Assembly: GCA_052379645.1 (NCBI GenBank)
Contig: JBQSYU010000015.1
Length of the DNA: 64,000 nt
Origin: Arthrobacter_H sp030452125
GTDB lineage: Bacteria > Actinomycetota > Actinomycetes > Actinomycetales > Micrococcaceae
Direction: 5' to 3' (one strand)
Shown: piece after piece, positions 57,944 to 64,000 of the stretch
Layout: each line of letters begins with the position of its first letter
Position numbering within the stretch: the first letter of the stretch is position 1
The notes under the pieces: generated by a model
Databases searched by the model: none
Seen by the model: the letters and a program-made list of their open reading frames with translations, nothing else
Told to the model about the DNA's origin: nothing
Translations under genes and position numbers: made by a program

Positions 57944-58957
57944 ATCAGCGATCCACGCATTAACGATCGAATCCGCGTCCCAGAGGTGCGGCTGGTTGGA
58001 CCCAACGGCGAACAGGTGGGCATTGTCCGCATCGAGGACGCGTTGCGTCTGGCCGCGGAGTCCGACCTTGATCTGGTCGAGGTGGCGCCGACGGCCAAGC
58101 CGCCCGTGTGCAAACTGATGGACTTCGGCAAATTCAAGTACGAAGCCGCGGTGAAGGCACGCGAGGCACGCAAGAACCAGACCAACACGGTCCTCAAGGA
58201 AGTCCGCTTCCGCCTCAAGATCGACAAGCACGATTACGAGACGAAGACCGGGCATGCCCTGCGCTTCCTCGGCGCTGGCGACAAGGTCAAGGCCATGATC
58301 CAGTTCCGTGGTCGTGAGCAGCAGCGTCCCGAACTGGGCATCCGCCTGCTGAACAAGTTCGCCGAAGACGTGGCCGAAGTCGGCGTCGTCGAGTCGAGCC
58401 CGCGTCAGGACGGCCGCAACATGGTCATGGTCGTCGGACCGCTGAAGAACAAGGCAGAGGCCAAGGCCGAAGCCCGCCGTCAGGCACAGCGTGAAAACGA
58501 CAAGGCCAAGTCCAAGGCGACCAAGGAAGACCGCGTCGATACCTCGGACGAGCAGCCGGCCATGACCCAGTCCTTGGGTGACAACCTTCCGGACGAGTTC
58601 CAGGCGCGTCTGGCCCAGGTCGAGGCGGATAACGCCGAAAAGGCCAAGGTCGACGCCGCAGCAGCCAAGGAAGCAGAAGCCAAGGCAGCCGCAGCCCCGC
58701 AGACCCCCGAGGCCGAACCGGCCACCAAGCCTGCGGAAGCCGCCAAGCCTGCGGAAGCGACCAAGCCAGCGGCGGCCAGCAAGCCGTCGACCGCGGCGAA
58801 GCCGGCAGCGGCAGCCAAGCCGGCCGCTGCAGCGAAGCCCGCAGCAGCTCCGAAGCCGGCCGCCAAGCCGGCCCCGAAGCCTGCGCCGAAACCGGCACCG
58901 AAGCCCAGCGCGGCTCCGAAGCCCACCGCGGCTCCGAAACCTCGTCCGGGTAAATAG
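57944..58957 (+). CDS. infC: Translation initiation factor IF-3 with long Ala/Lys/Pro tail
   Basis: 337 residues from an ATC codon at 57944, with AGGAG six bases upstream; no ATG/GTG fits. An in-frame TTG at 57902 is the alternative. IF3 keeps the 30S subunit free and checks the start codon; rare start codons in infC are known to serve autoregulation. Core 1-180: N-D-R-I-R-V-P-E-V-R-L, then K-P-P-V-C-K-L-M-D-F-G-K-F, and Q-F-R-G-R-E. Residues from about 205 are an acidic/alanine stretch turning into K-P-A-A-A-A repeats to the end, nearly doubling the usual length. Confidence 0.93.
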   Translation: MSDPRINDRIRVPEVRLVGPNGEQVGIVRIEDALRLAAESDLDLVEVAPTAKPPVCKLMDFGKFKYEAAVKAREARKNQTNTVLKEVRFRLKIDKHDYETKTGHALRFLGAGDKVKAMIQFRGREQQRPELGIRLLNKFAEDVAEVGVVESSPRQDGRNMVMVVGPLKNKAEAKAEARRQAQRENDKAKSKATKEDRVDTSDEQPAMTQSLGDNLPDEFQARLAQVEADNAEKAKVDAAAAKEAEAKAAAAPQTPEAEPATKPAEAAKPAEATKPAAASKPSTAAKPAAAAKPAAAAKPAAAPKPAAKPAPKPAPKPAPKPSAAPKPTAAPKPRPGK

Positions 58958-59073
58958 CCCGGTGTGGCCAGCCCCTGTCGGGGGCAGCACTTGACCCACG
59001 GTTTCCCATACAGGAAGCCTCAAAGATCCCCGGTCCGATAGGGCAACGGGAGCACGTAAGGAGAACGGCGGAT

Positions 59074-59268
59074 ATGCCGAAGTTCAAGACCCACAGTGGC
59101 GCCAAGAAGCGCTTCAAGCTCACCGGTAGCGGCAAGATCATGCGCCAGCAGGCCAATCGTCGTCACTACCTGGAGCACAAGCCTTCCAGCCTGAAGCGCC
59201 AGCTCAAGGGCGAACGGATCGTTGCCAAGGCGGACACCAAGACCATCAAGCGGATGCTGGGCCTCTAA
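59074..59268 (+). CDS. rpmI: 50S ribosomal protein L35
   Basis: 64 residues, standard. K-F-K-T-H-S-G-A-K-K-R-F-K at the N-terminus and H-Y-L-E-H-K-P near the middle are typical. The ATG follows AAGGAG at 59057-59062, eleven bases upstream. Between infC and rplT as usual. Confidence 0.97.
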   Translation: MPKFKTHSGAKKRFKLTGSGKIMRQQANRRHYLEHKPSSLKRQLKGERIVAKADTKTIKRMLGL

Positions 59269-59372
59269 GCACACGCACCGGGAACCACGAGTTCCCATCC
59301 ATCCATGGAGTTCCCCCGGACAGGTCGCCGATAGGCAGGCATCCCGAGGACAAGATATTAAGGAGTACACAC

Positions 59373-60050
59373 GTGGCACGTGTGAAGCGGGCAGTCAACG
59401 CCCACAAGAAGCGTCGGGTCGTTCTCGAACGGGCCAAGGGCTACCGCGGTCAGCGTTCGCGCCTGTACCGCAAGGCCAAGGAGCAGCTGCTCCACTCGTT
59501 CGTCTACAGCTACGGCCACCGCCGCAAGCGCAAGGGTGACTTCCGTCGCCTCTGGATCCAGCGCATCAACGCTGCTTCCCGCGCGAACGGCCTGACCTAC
59601 AACCGTCTGATCCAGGGCTTGAAGGCCGCTGAGGTCGAGGTTGATCGCCGGATGCTCGCCGATCTCGCCGTGTCCGACGCCAACGCGTTCGGCGCACTGG
59701 TCAAGGTCGCCAAGGAGGCCCTCCCGGCCGACGTCAACGCCCCGGCCGCCGAGAAGCCCGCCACGAAGGCACCGGCTGCTCCGGCCGCCAAGAAGGCTGC
59801 CGCCCCCAAGGCCGCCGCCCCGAAGGCCGCCAAGGCCACCGAGGGTGAAGGCATGGTCAAGGCCGTTGAAGGCGAGGAAGCCCCCGCGGGCTACGTCATC
59901 AAGGGCAACCAGTCGATGAAGTACCACGTGCCGGATTCGACCTGGTACGACCAGACGCAGCCGGAGTTCTGGTTCAACTCCGTCGAGGCCGCCAAGGCCG
60001 CCGGTTTCGAGCCGGCAGGTGGCGAGTCCCGCCAGCAGTTCTCCAAGTAG
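59373..60050 (+). CDS. rplT: 50S ribosomal protein L20 with C-terminal sunset-like domain
   Basis: 225 residues against the usual 117-130. Residues 1-118 are a normal L20: M-A-R-V-K-R-A-V-N-A-H-K-K-R-R and R-Q-R-I-N-A-A-S-R-like W-I-Q-R-I-N-A-A-S-R. An Ala/Pro/Lys linker (122-155) leads to a compact end (about 172-218): Y-V-I-K-G-N-Q-S-M-K-Y-H-V-P-D-S, W-Y-D-Q-T, W-F-N-S-V-E-A-A-K-A-A-G-F. This resembles the small 'sunset' module attached to ribosomal and other proteins in actinobacteria. L20 itself is needed for early 50S assembly and autoregulates its operon in other bacteria. Confidence 0.93.
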   Translation: MARVKRAVNAHKKRRVVLERAKGYRGQRSRLYRKAKEQLLHSFVYSYGHRRKRKGDFRRLWIQRINAASRANGLTYNRLIQGLKAAEVEVDRRMLADLAVSDANAFGALVKVAKEALPADVNAPAAEKPATKAPAAPAAKKAAAPKAAAPKAAKATEGEGMVKAVEGEEAPAGYVIKGNQSMKYHVPDSTWYDQTQPEFWFNSVEAAKAAGFEPAGGESRQQFSK

Positions 60051-60083
60051 GACACTGCGCCGCGGGCCACGGCCCGCATGGTG

Positions 60084-60120
60084 CGAGGGGACGGAATTCC
60101 AAGCGGATTCCGTCCCCTCG
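60084..60120 (+). terminator. Terminator-like hairpin after rplT
   Basis: CGAGGGGACGGAAT (60084-60097) and ATTCCGTCCCCTCG (60107-60120) form a perfect 14-bp stem with a nine-base loop; no T tract follows. It ends the infC-rpmI-rplT operon. Confidence 0.75.
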
Positions 60121-60176
60121 GCCGTTAACCACTAGTGGTGGCCGGACCACCTGTGCGCTGCGGCGCCCGACACCGA

Positions 60177-60182
60177 TAAGGT
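60177..60182 (+). promoter_or_regulatory. -10 element of the SpoU methyltransferase gene (leaderless type)
   Basis: TAAGGT ends seven bases before the ATG at 60190. Confidence 0.5.
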
Positions 60183-60189
60183 TCTTCCC

Positions 60190-61104
60190 ATGAGCGCCGA
60201 ACACCACGCTGAGATCGAAATGACCAACCCACGGGCCGAACGCGTCCGCGACGTGGCCCGGTTGGCCACCCGGCCCGGCCGTGCCAAGAAGGCTGCTTTC
60301 CTGGCCGAGGGACCCCAAGCGGTCCGTGAGGCACTGCAACGCCACGACACCATGGTGGCCGGGGGCGAACGCGGGATCGTCCAGGAGGTCTTCGCCACCG
60401 CTGAAGCCCTCCAGCGACACCCGGATCTGGCGCGGCCGCGGACCAGGGTCAGGCTGCGCACCGCGAGCCCCGAGGTGCTGGCCGCCATGGCCGACACCGT
60501 GTCCCCGCAAGGGATCATGGCCGTCTGCCGCATCGCCGAGACCAGCCTCGATGAGGTGTTCGACGCCGGGACGCGGCTTGTCGCCGTATTGTGCCGGGTC
60601 CAGGACCCCGGCAACGCCGGCACGATCCTCCGCGCCGCCGTGGCAGCGGGGGCCGATGCAGTCGTGCTCACCGGGGGAAGCGTCGACATCTACAACCCCA
60701 AGGCCGTGCGCTCCACCGTCGGATCCATCTTCCAGGTGCCGATCGTCTCCGGGGTGTCGTTCACGTCCCTGGCCGCTGCGGCGCAGGAGGCGCAGGTGCA
60801 GCTTCTGGCCGCCGACGGGTACGGGGATACCGACCTCGACGTGCTGCAGGACCAGAGCACGATGCGCCGCCTGGGTGGACCTGGCAGCAGCGGGAGTGTT
60901 GCGGGACCTCAGCTGGAGGCACCCACCGCGTGGCTCTTCGGCAACGAAGCCCAGGGACTGGACGAGGAGGAACTGACGACCGCGGGCCACCGGGTTGCGG
61001 TACCGCTCTACGGGGTCGCGGAATCATTGAACGTGGGCACGGCGGCCACCGTCTGCCTCTACGCCTCGGCGCGGGCGCACCGGAGATCCGGTCCATCCGC
61101 CTGA
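60190..61104 (+). CDS. TrmH/SpoU-family RNA 2'-O-methyltransferase
   Basis: 304 residues. The N-terminal substrate-binding domain begins at R-V-R-D-V-A-R-L; the SPOUT fold follows with the three motifs: D-P-G-N-A-G-T-I-L-R-A-A (motif 1), W-L-F-G-N-E-A-Q-G-L (motif 2) and V-P-L-Y-G-V-A-E-S-L-N-V-G-T-A (motif 3). It should methylate a ribose in rRNA or tRNA; the exact nucleotide is not predictable. In many actinobacteria this gene follows rplT. Confidence 0.92.
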   Translation: MSAEHHAEIEMTNPRAERVRDVARLATRPGRAKKAAFLAEGPQAVREALQRHDTMVAGGERGIVQEVFATAEALQRHPDLARPRTRVRLRTASPEVLAAMADTVSPQGIMAVCRIAETSLDEVFDAGTRLVAVLCRVQDPGNAGTILRAAVAAGADAVVLTGGSVDIYNPKAVRSTVGSIFQVPIVSGVSFTSLAAAAQEAQVQLLAADGYGDTDLDVLQDQSTMRRLGGPGSSGSVAGPQLEAPTAWLFGNEAQGLDEEELTTAGHRVAVPLYGVAESLNVGTAATVCLYASARAHRRSGPSA

Positions 61105-61202
61105 GGGCACGGTCCGGGCGTGGCGGGAGGAGCCCCTCGACGTAGTACCGTGACGCAAGGATATCCAATGGCGCGCATCGCGCCCCGACAGAGGCGGTAA
61201 CC

Positions 61203-62159
61203 ATGGCAGCATCCGGTGGGAACAAGGCCGTCGTCGCGGCGCTGGCAGCCAATCTGGCGATTGCCGTCTTCAAGTTCGTCGCCTGGCTGCTCACCCAGTC
61301 CTCATCGATGCTGGCCGAGGCGATCCACTCGGTCGCGGACTCGGGCAACCAGGTCCTGCTGCTGATTGGCGGGAAGAGGTCCACCCGTGAAGCCAACCCC
61401 GCACACCCCTTCGGGTTCGGACGTGAGCGGTATATCTACGCCTTCATCGTCTCCATCATCCTGTTCAGCGTCGGCGGGCTGTTCGCCCTCTATGAAGCCT
61501 TCCAGAAGTTCAAGGATCCCCATGGCATCGAAGGACCCTGGTGGTGGGTCCCGGTCGCCGTGCTCGTCGGGGCGATCATCGCCGAAGGACTCTCCTTCAG
61601 GACGGCCATCCGCGAATCCAACCAGGTCCGCGGGACCACTGGGTGGGTGAAGTTCGTTCGCCGGGCCAAGGCCCCCGAACTACCGGTGATCCTGTTGGAG
61701 GACCTGGGGGCACTGGTGGGCCTGTTCTTCGCCCTGCTGGGGGTGGGGCTGACCCTGCTGACGGGCAATGGGCTCTTCGACGCCGCCGGGACCGCGATGA
61801 TCGGGGTGCTGCTGGTCTGCATCGCGGTCATCCTGGCCGTGGAAACCAAATCCCTGCTGCTGGGGGAGTCGGCGACCGGTGAAGACATCGCCGGGATCGA
61901 AGCGGCCATCCGCGCCGACGGCACCGACATCATCCACCTGAAGACCCTGCACCTGGGCCCTGAGGAGATCCTCGTTGCCGCCAAGTTCGGCATCCGCAAG
62001 GGCAGTTCCGGTGAAGACATCGCCAGGGCCATCGATGCGACCGAGGCGCGGATCCGCGCCTCGGTGCCGACCGCAACACTGATCTACCTCGAACCTGACA
62101 TCGAACGGACGACCGAGGACATCGGGGGTCCCGGGACCAACGAAGGAGTCGCTGAATGA
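61203..62159 (+). CDS. Cation diffusion facilitator family transporter
   Basis: 318 residues, six membrane helices. The N-terminal part shows the metal-binding helix with E-A-I-H-S-V-A-D-S-G-N-Q and H-P-F-G-F-G-R-E-R-Y-I-Y-A-F. The second conserved site lies in L-E-D-L-G-A-L-V-G. These E/H/D positions fit the CDF subgroup without long His-rich loop. The cytoplasmic C-terminal dimer domain is present (about 215-300). Export of Zn, Mn or Fe is likely; specificity is unknown. The Nudix gene overlaps its stop. Confidence 0.9.
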   Translation: MAASGGNKAVVAALAANLAIAVFKFVAWLLTQSSSMLAEAIHSVADSGNQVLLLIGGKRSTREANPAHPFGFGRERYIYAFIVSIILFSVGGLFALYEAFQKFKDPHGIEGPWWWVPVAVLVGAIIAEGLSFRTAIRESNQVRGTTGWVKFVRRAKAPELPVILLEDLGALVGLFFALLGVGLTLLTGNGLFDAAGTAMIGVLLVCIAVILAVETKSLLLGESATGEDIAGIEAAIRADGTDIIHLKTLHLGPEEILVAAKFGIRKGSSGEDIARAIDATEARIRASVPTATLIYLEPDIERTTEDIGGPGTNEGVAE

Positions 62160-62620
62160 ATGCGTTGAAACAAATCGTCGGCGCGGCACTGGTTGATTCG
62201 CTCCAGGCCCCGACCCGGCTGTTGGCGGCCCGCCGGACCAGTCCGCCCGCCTTGGCCGGGCTCTGGGAATTTCCCGGGGGCAAGGTCGAAGCCGGGGAGG
62301 GCTGCCAGGCCGGTCTGCTTCGTGAACTGGCCGAGGAACTGGGCATCGAGGCGGAACTCGGAGCCGAAATCGAGGGACCGATCGACCAGGGCTGGAAACT
62401 CTCGGGACCGGCGGCCATGCGCGTCTGGCTCGCCTGCGTCACCGACGGGACCCCCGAACCGCTGGAAGACCACGACGAACTGCGGTGGCTGGAACTCGAT
62501 GGGGACCTGAAGGACGTTGTTCCGTGGATTCCCGCGGATCTGCCGATCGTCGAGGCGATCGTGGCCCGACACGGTGCCCTACCCGGGACGGTATCCGGTC
62601 AGGGCATCGTGCGCCCATGA
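62156..62620 (+). CDS. MutT-like Nudix hydrolase
   Basis: 154 residues. The Nudix box is perfect: G-K-V-E-A-G-E-x7-R-E-L-A-E-E-L-G-I (about 41-64), preceded by L-W-E-F-P-G-G as in MutT-type 8-oxo-dGTP pyrophosphatases. The later W-L-E-L region and W-I-P-A-D fit the MutT subgroup. The likely role is cleaning oxidised nucleotides. Overlaps with the neighbours on both sides (ATGA) suggest a three-gene operon with the CDF transporter and pcp. Confidence 0.9.
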   Translation: MNALKQIVGAALVDSLQAPTRLLAARRTSPPALAGLWEFPGGKVEAGEGCQAGLLRELAEELGIEAELGAEIEGPIDQGWKLSGPAAMRVWLACVTDGTPEPLEDHDELRWLELDGDLKDVVPWIPADLPIVEAIVARHGALPGTVSGQGIVRP

Positions 62621-63237
62621 TCCTGCTGACCGGTTTCGAACCTTTTGGCGGGGATCCGCTGAACCCGTCGGGGGACGCCTCACGCCGTGCCGCGGAACTG
62701 CTCTCCGAATCCGGCCACCCCGCCACCGCCGTCGAACTTCCGTGTGTCTTTTCCGAAGCCGCGGGAGTCCTGCGCAGGGCCCTGCAGGACCACCGTCCGG
62801 AACTGGTGGTCTGCACCGGGCTCAATGCCGCTGCCGGGGCCGTCATGCTCGAACGGGTCGCCCTGAACGTGATCGACGCCCGCATCCCCGACAACGCGGG
62901 GGAACAACCCGTGGATGTGCCCGTCGTTCCCGGGGCCCCTGCGGCCTATTTCACGACCCTGCCCCTCAAGCGGGCCCTGGCCGCGTTGCAGCGGGAGGGG
63001 ATCCCCGCCCAGGTGTCCCAGAGTGCCGGCACCTTCGTCTGCAACCAGATCTTCTACACGCTGATGCATGAGCTGGCGGCCTCGGGACAGGCCCGCCGTG
63101 GCGGCTTCGTCCATGTCCCCTTCCCGGCGGTGGCCCGGGTGGATCCCGAGTCCCTGGCCACGGCGCTGGTCCTGGTGGTGCGTGAGGCGCTGGAGGGCTC
63201 GGCGGATATCAGCCTCGGGGCCGGGACCATCGCCTGA
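62617..63237 (+). CDS. pcp: Pyroglutamyl-peptidase I
   Basis: 206 residues. Cysteine peptidase C15 that removes N-terminal pyroglutamate. L-L-T-G-F-E-P-F-G-G at the start; the catalytic triad is visible as the Glu in M-L-E-R-V-A-L-N, the Cys in A-G-T-F-V-C-N and the His in G-G-F-V-H-V-P-F. It starts at the ATG overlapping the Nudix stop. Its last 29 bases overlap the convergent HExxH gene. Confidence 0.94.
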   Translation: MILLTGFEPFGGDPLNPSGDASRRAAELLSESGHPATAVELPCVFSEAAGVLRRALQDHRPELVVCTGLNAAAGAVMLERVALNVIDARIPDNAGEQPVDVPVVPGAPAAYFTTLPLKRALAALQREGIPAQVSQSAGTFVCNQIFYTLMHELAASGQARRGGFVHVPFPAVARVDPESLATALVLVVREALEGSADISLGAGTIA

Positions 63238-63676
63238 GCGGCGGCAGGAGGGCGCCGATCGGCCGGCTCCTGCGCTGCGTGTAGCCGCCAGCCGCCAGCC
63301 CGGCCTGCCGTTCGAAGACATTGCGGGAGGCGGGGTCGCCGGTGCGGAGCCAGGAATATCCGGCGGCCACCGCGTAGAGCGGTAGGAACGGCAGTCCCAG
63401 GCACCAGGCATATTGGCTGGCGTGGCGTTCCTCGTGGACGATGAGTCCGGGACAACGCTCCGGCTCGTCGAGGCCCTCCCGCCAGAGGACGACGTTGCCC
63501 ACGGTGAAGGCCGCGGCGTCGGGCAGGTCCAGCCGATACCCGAGGGCGAGGTAGAGGCCACGAGGCCCCGAACGCACCCGGCACCCCGTGGCACGGGCCA
63601 GCAGCAGCCCGCACGGAGTAGCCAGGTTCAGCCAGTTCGCCGCGCTGCGCCAACGCGCCCGGTCAGTTGCCGCCAC
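63209..63676 (-). CDS. HExxH-motif protein of unknown function
   Basis: 155 residues from a GTG at 63676 that overlaps the penicillin-binding gene end by 14 bases; a later start is possible. A zincin-type H81-E82-E-R-H85 lies in L-I-V-H-E-E-R-H-A-S-Q-Y, followed by a hydrophobic stretch (about 92-107) and N-V-F-E-R-Q-A-G, whose Glu might be a third ligand. The overall form resembles short hypothetical proteins with H-E-x-R-H-x-x-Q known across bacteria. Whether it is a peptidase is open. The C-terminal 20 residues are basic and proline-rich. Confidence 0.6.
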   Translation of the reverse strand: MAATDRARWRSAANWLNLATPCGLLLARATGCRVRSGPRGLYLALGYRLDLPDAAAFTVGNVVLWREGLDEPERCPGLIVHEERHASQYAWCLGLPFLPLYAVAAGYSWLRTGDPASRNVFERQAGLAAGGYTQRRSRPIGALLPPLRRWSRPRG

Positions 63677-64000
63677 CGGACTTCTGCACCCCGGTGAGGA
63701 AATCAGCGACGAGGGGTCCAGCGGTCTGGGCCCCACCGATGCCTTCGGAGACGAATGCCGCCACGGCCAGATCACCCTGGACGGCGATGACCCAGGCATG
63801 GGCATTCTCGTCGGCGTCGTACTCGGCCGTGCCGGATTTGCCGTAGACCTTCGGCCCGGGGACCTTCTGCAGGCCCACCAGGGTGCCATGGGTGACGGTT
63901 CCGGCCATCATCTTCTGCAGCTCGTCGGCCTCCTTCGACTCCAGTTTCTTCGCCGGATCCTTGGCGGCATCCGGGCTCGGGGACTCCACCAGATGCGGGG
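63663..64000 (-). CDS. Penicillin-binding transpeptidase, C-terminal part (runs off the window)
   Basis: Only the last 112 residues are in the window. P-H-L-V-E-S is followed by L-Q-K-M-M-A-G-T-V-T-H-G-T, the third active-site motif K-S-G-T-A-E-Y, H-A-W-V-I-A and F-V-S-E-G-I-G-G. These are the end of the transpeptidase domain of class B PBPs such as PbpA/PBP2 in actinobacteria. K-S-G-T-A-E replaces the common K-T-G-T-A-E. The N-terminus, with the S-x-x-K motif, lies beyond position 64000. Confidence 0.88.
   Translation of the reverse strand, partial: PHLVESPSPDAAKDPAKKLESKEADELQKMMAGTVTHGTLVGLQKVPGPKVYGKSGTAEYDADENAHAWVIAVQGDLAVAAFVSEGIGGAQTAGPLVADFLTGVQKSGGGN

Noticed and set aside
58650..58957. 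Repeats at the end of infC considered as a tandem DNA repeat or frameshift extension
   Set aside because: The frame continues without interruption from the IF3 core with normal codon use; treated as a true C-terminal tail.
1..64000. tRNA, rRNA, CRISPR or insertion sequence
   Set aside because: Reading the gaps between genes I found no cloverleaf-like segment with a T-loop consensus, no rRNA-like stretch, no regular repeat array and no transposase or terminal inverted repeats. A tRNA search program could still reveal one I missed.

Overview
The window is high-GC actinobacterial DNA. Its gene order (rimP-nusA-ylxR-infB-rbfA-truB-ribF-rpsO-pnp; ftsK-pgsA-cinA-HTH-DUF3046-recA-recX-miaB-miaA-dapF-hflX; lexA/LysM; hisCBH-priA; infC-rpmI-rplT) and its protein sequences fit Micrococcales, most likely Micrococcaceae (Arthrobacter-like). 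It is chromosomal core genome. I see no insertion sequence, phage, CRISPR array, rRNA or tRNA gene. Coding density is very high, and genes often overlap by ATGA/GTGA or are separated by a few bases.

Layout: 1-2.4 kb holds the tail of a probable DUF222/HNH protein, a streptomycin-kinase-like protein with altered catalytic residues, and a secreted or membrane DUF4439 protein. 2.6-8.1 kb is the rimP-nusA-ylxR-infB-rbfA translation/transcription operon. 8.3-11.8 kb carries two transporters (MFS drug exporter type, APC permease). 11.8-21.4 kb holds truB, two small membrane proteins, ribF, a methyltransferase, rpsO, pnp, an M16 peptidase and an alanine/glycine:cation symporter. 21.5-27.9 kb is a molybdenum cofactor and molybdate-uptake island (moaD, moaA, divergent HTH-TOBE regulator, modA, modB, moeA, moaC, mog, moaE) with no modC. 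27.9-36 kb has dapB and dapA with a two-component system, a GAP-family membrane protein, an acyltransferase-like membrane protein and RNase J. 36-52.8 kb is ftsK through lexA: cell division, phospholipid synthesis, SOS response, tRNA modification and the last diaminopimelate step (dapF). 52.9-57.3 kb is a histidine gene cluster followed by an SseB-family gene. 57.3-61.1 kb is DUF1844, infC, rpmI, rplT and an rRNA/tRNA methyltransferase. The end holds a cation diffusion facilitator, a Nudix hydrolase, pyroglutamyl peptidase, an HExxH protein and the C-terminus of a penicillin-binding protein that leaves the window.

Regulation visible in sequence: at least fourteen genes have a TANNNT -10 element ending exactly 6 or 7 bases before the start codon, the arrangement expected for leaderless mRNAs. 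LexA boxes lie before recA (two sharing two bases) and in the lexA/LysM divergent region. A 10-bp inverted repeat brackets the -10 and start codon of the HTH-TOBE gene. infC seems to begin at an ATC codon behind a terminator-like hairpin.

Most unusual observations: ribosomal protein L20 carries a roughly 105-residue C-terminal extension ending in a small folded-looking domain like the actinobacterial 'sunset' module; IF3 has an Ala/Lys/Pro tail nearly as long as its core; and two radical-SAM enzymes (MoaA N-terminus, MiaB C-terminus) share a V-S-L-G-M-P-x-[IL]-P peptide. No wholly new multi-gene system was recognised.
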